Shown: positions 38,331 through 40,023 of the stretch, piece by piece
Layout of the letters: each line of letters starts with the position of its first letter
How positions within the stretch are numbered: position 1 is the first letter of the stretch
Assembly (NCBI GenBank): GCA_003427395.1
Contig: BFEA01000492.1
Coordinates: forward strand, 56,761-96,783
Reading direction: 5' to 3'
DNA from: Chara braunii
Lineage: Eukaryota; Streptophyta; Charophyceae; Charales; Characeae
Length of the DNA: 40,023 nt
Notes under the pieces: generated by a model
Seen by the model: only the letters and a program-made list of their open reading frames with translations
Database searches by the model: none
Told to the model about the DNA's origin: nothing
Program-made: the position numbers and the translations under genes

Positions 38331-38718
38331 ATTTATTAATTTATATGCTGTTTATTTATTTATTACTATTATTACTATTACCATTTTAATATTTTTCCCC
38401 ACCAAACAATGCCTTTATAAAAGCTGGGAACCGCGCCCGGCGTCCCTTACAAAATTAGGTGGGGCCCTCAGTGAGCAAGGCATCACCGGCCAAGCACATC
38501 TGAGGGCACCACTAGATTTCACCCCACAGCCAACTCCACAACCAACTCCACAGCCCCAACAACTGAAAACTCGACGAAAATTATCATCAAAACCTAAGTT
38601 CATCACCAAGAAACTCTAATCACAACAGTCGTAACAACGTTGCTAATTTATTGAAGTACTTGTTAAATCTTTGTTTACTGTTTATCTTTATTTGTCTATT
38701 CTATTTATCACATGGTTG
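38331..38718. other. No gene recognised
   Basis: AT-rich, then a mixed stretch with CAACTCCACA words (38531, 38545). No domain seen. Confidence 0.45.
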
Positions 38719-38776
38719 TTAACCAGACGTCCAGGTCGGGATCCAGAAGGTCCGGTCTGGATGTCCGGATCTGGAG
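38719..38776. repeat. GTCCGGA word cluster
   Basis: CCAGACGTCCAGG, AGGTCCGGTCTGG and ATGTCCGGATCTGG occur within 58 bases. The same words form the core of the 39.2-kb module. Confidence 0.65.
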
Positions 38777-38969
38777 CATGGTCCCACTAGCAAGGGGATA
38801 GGATAGAAAAGAGTTTGTGTGGCAGTTGAGTGACCCAAAACCTGCCATGCACTACTTGTGATCCCACGGTCAGTATTTTACATGTATTACCCGAAAAAGT
38901 AAGGCGATCTTTGTTCCCCTCCTCCTCTCCTCAACACTGGGCATGCGGGTGCAAAAAAAGCTTCCCGCC

Positions 38970-39051
38970 AAAATCTTTTCAATCCGTTGGGGATATGGCC
39001 AACCCCAAAAGAGGGTGGGGTCGGCCATAGGCCAACTGGATAGAAGATTTT
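38970..39051. repeat. 82-bp imperfect hairpin
   Basis: Left arm AAAATCTTTTCAATCCGTTG then GGGATATGGCCAACCCC pairs with right arm GGGGTCGGCCATAGGCCAAC then TGGATAGAAGATTTT, with a 9-10 base loop (AAAAGAGGGT). The 10-mer TCAGTATTTT occurs at 38870-38879 and again at 39051-39060, possibly as a target duplication. Confidence 0.7.
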
Positions 39052-39187
39052 CAGTATTTTGCTTGCTGTTGTGCAATTATCTCATTGTGTGCGTGTGTGT
39101 GTGTGTGTGTGACACTGTGTGTGAAAGCGAGTGTGTTCAAGATAAGTGGGATAATACAACTACAGCAGCGTGTGTCCGTTGTTGTTG

Positions 39188-39465
39188 TTTTTTTTTTCCC
39201 GGACATCCAGACCTGTCCATTCATAACTGGACCGTCCGGGTCCGAATGTCTGGTTGTCCGGATCGGTGTCCGGATTACCGGGTGTCCAGATTAATCCAGA
39301 CACAAATCCGGGCTCACTGTCTGGTGTCTGGATGTCCGGGTCCGGGGCAACCATGCTATTTGTTTATCTATTTATTTATTTGTGTGTTTATTTATTTATT
39401 CATTTTTACCTTATTTATTTACCTTTTTATTTATTTGTTATTAATTAATTAATTAATTAAATTAT
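39188..39465. repeat. GC-palindrome module 4 with TTTA tail
   Basis: T10 (39188-39197), then about 155 bases dense in TCCGGA, TGTCTGG and CCAGAC words on both strands (39198-39352), then TTTA and TTAA runs to 39463. Layout matches module 3. Confidence 0.68.
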
Positions 39466-39477
39466 CTAACTTGTGTG

Positions 39478-39538
39478 AATGTGTGTGTGCGTGTGTGTGT
39501 GGTGGTGGTGGGGGGGGGACGTGTGGGTGTGCGTGTGG

Positions 39539-39572
<34 letters not shown>
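39478..39572. repeat. G/T-rich microsatellite
   Basis: GT units interrupted by GGT and a G9 run, ending in a clean (GT)n. Confidence 0.95.
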
Positions 39573-39575
<3 letters not shown>

Positions 39576-39772
39576 AGATTTTCCCCACAACAGCCCCAAT
39601 TCCACCCAGGTGAATAGATTCAGAATCAAAGCACTCTTTATCCTATTGCAAACAACGAGAGCATTTGAGATGTCCAACATATTAAAGCAATTTGATAATT
39701 AGACAGTTTTTGGTTGTTCTTGGGGTACCCCTTTCATTGTTCTTGCAGCTCCCCTTTTACTGTGCCTCTTAC
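39573..39772. other. No gene recognised
   Basis: Short unique-looking sequence between GT repeats. No gene or RNA feature seen. Confidence 0.5.

Positions 39773-39824
<52 letters not shown>
39773..39824. repeat. (GT)n microsatellite
   Basis: About 25 GT units. Confidence 0.97.
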
Positions 39825-39826
<2 letters not shown>

Positions 39827-39958
39827 CGCGCCTGAAGACAGTAGTATGTGTCAAAACTGACCTGTGTGTAAGCCACCTTTCTCACATCCTATGCTACATT
39901 TTCACCCAGTTGAAAGTTCAGTATTCTTGGACTCAAATTCTCAGTGTGCCTGCTGTGA

Positions 39959-39960
<2 letters not shown>

Positions 39961-40023
<63 letters not shown>
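39961..40023. repeat. (CT)n microsatellite at window end
   Basis: CT units run to the last base of the window, so the true length is not visible. Confidence 0.97.

Overview
The window is eukaryotic nuclear DNA, almost entirely made of decayed transposable elements and simple repeats. No intact protein-coding gene is visible. Plant-lineage features are the plant-type telomere word TTTAGGG (6.85-6.96 kb), three LTR-retrotransposon primer-binding sites of the initiator-Met tRNA type (TGGTATCRGAG), Ty3/gypsy pol, and an endonuclease-RT-zf-RVT LINE. An IQ-motif exon of a kind found in flagellar proteins and the very high repeat load would suit a streptophyte alga (Chara-like) or a seedless plant; that placement is inference.

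Layout. 0-1.2 kb: a dispersed repeat that returns at 37.1 kb. 1.2-6.6 kb: a broken LINE (ORF1-like remnant, AP endonuclease, reverse transcriptase, zf-RVT tail). 6.8-18.9 kb: SINE-like tRNA-derived copies, a second 3' LINE fragment with poly(A), a hairpin element, microsatellites, one assembly gap, a candidate IQ-motif exon, and a repeated exon-like module. 18.9-26.3 kb: an LTR with primer-binding site (LTR A), then a plus-strand gypsy element (element 1: gag, protease, RT, RNase H, integrase) ending in a different LTR (LTR B). 26.5-29.5 kb: a minus-strand gag-like remnant, a long leader with tandem repeats, and a third primer-binding site (element C). 30.9-31.0 kb: a 3'-truncated U6 snRNA pseudogene between 17-bp direct repeats. 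31.1-37.0 kb: a minus-strand gypsy element (element 2) whose 3' LTR is LTR A and whose upstream LTR is LTR B. 37.0-40.0 kb: dispersed repeat, GC-palindrome modules with homopolymer or TTTA tails, a hairpin, and GT/CT repeats.

The most notable structure is that elements 1 and 2 carry each other's LTRs. A single inversion of about 17 kb, with breakpoints in the two 5' leaders, would re-pair LTR A with LTR A and LTR B with LTR B. Other points worth attention are the U6 retropseudogene, two diverged copies of a hairpin element with a compensatory base-pair change, and an LTR that encodes the last residues of pol. All coding remnants contain stops or frameshifts, and several have lost catalytic residues, so nothing here is expected to be mobile on its own.
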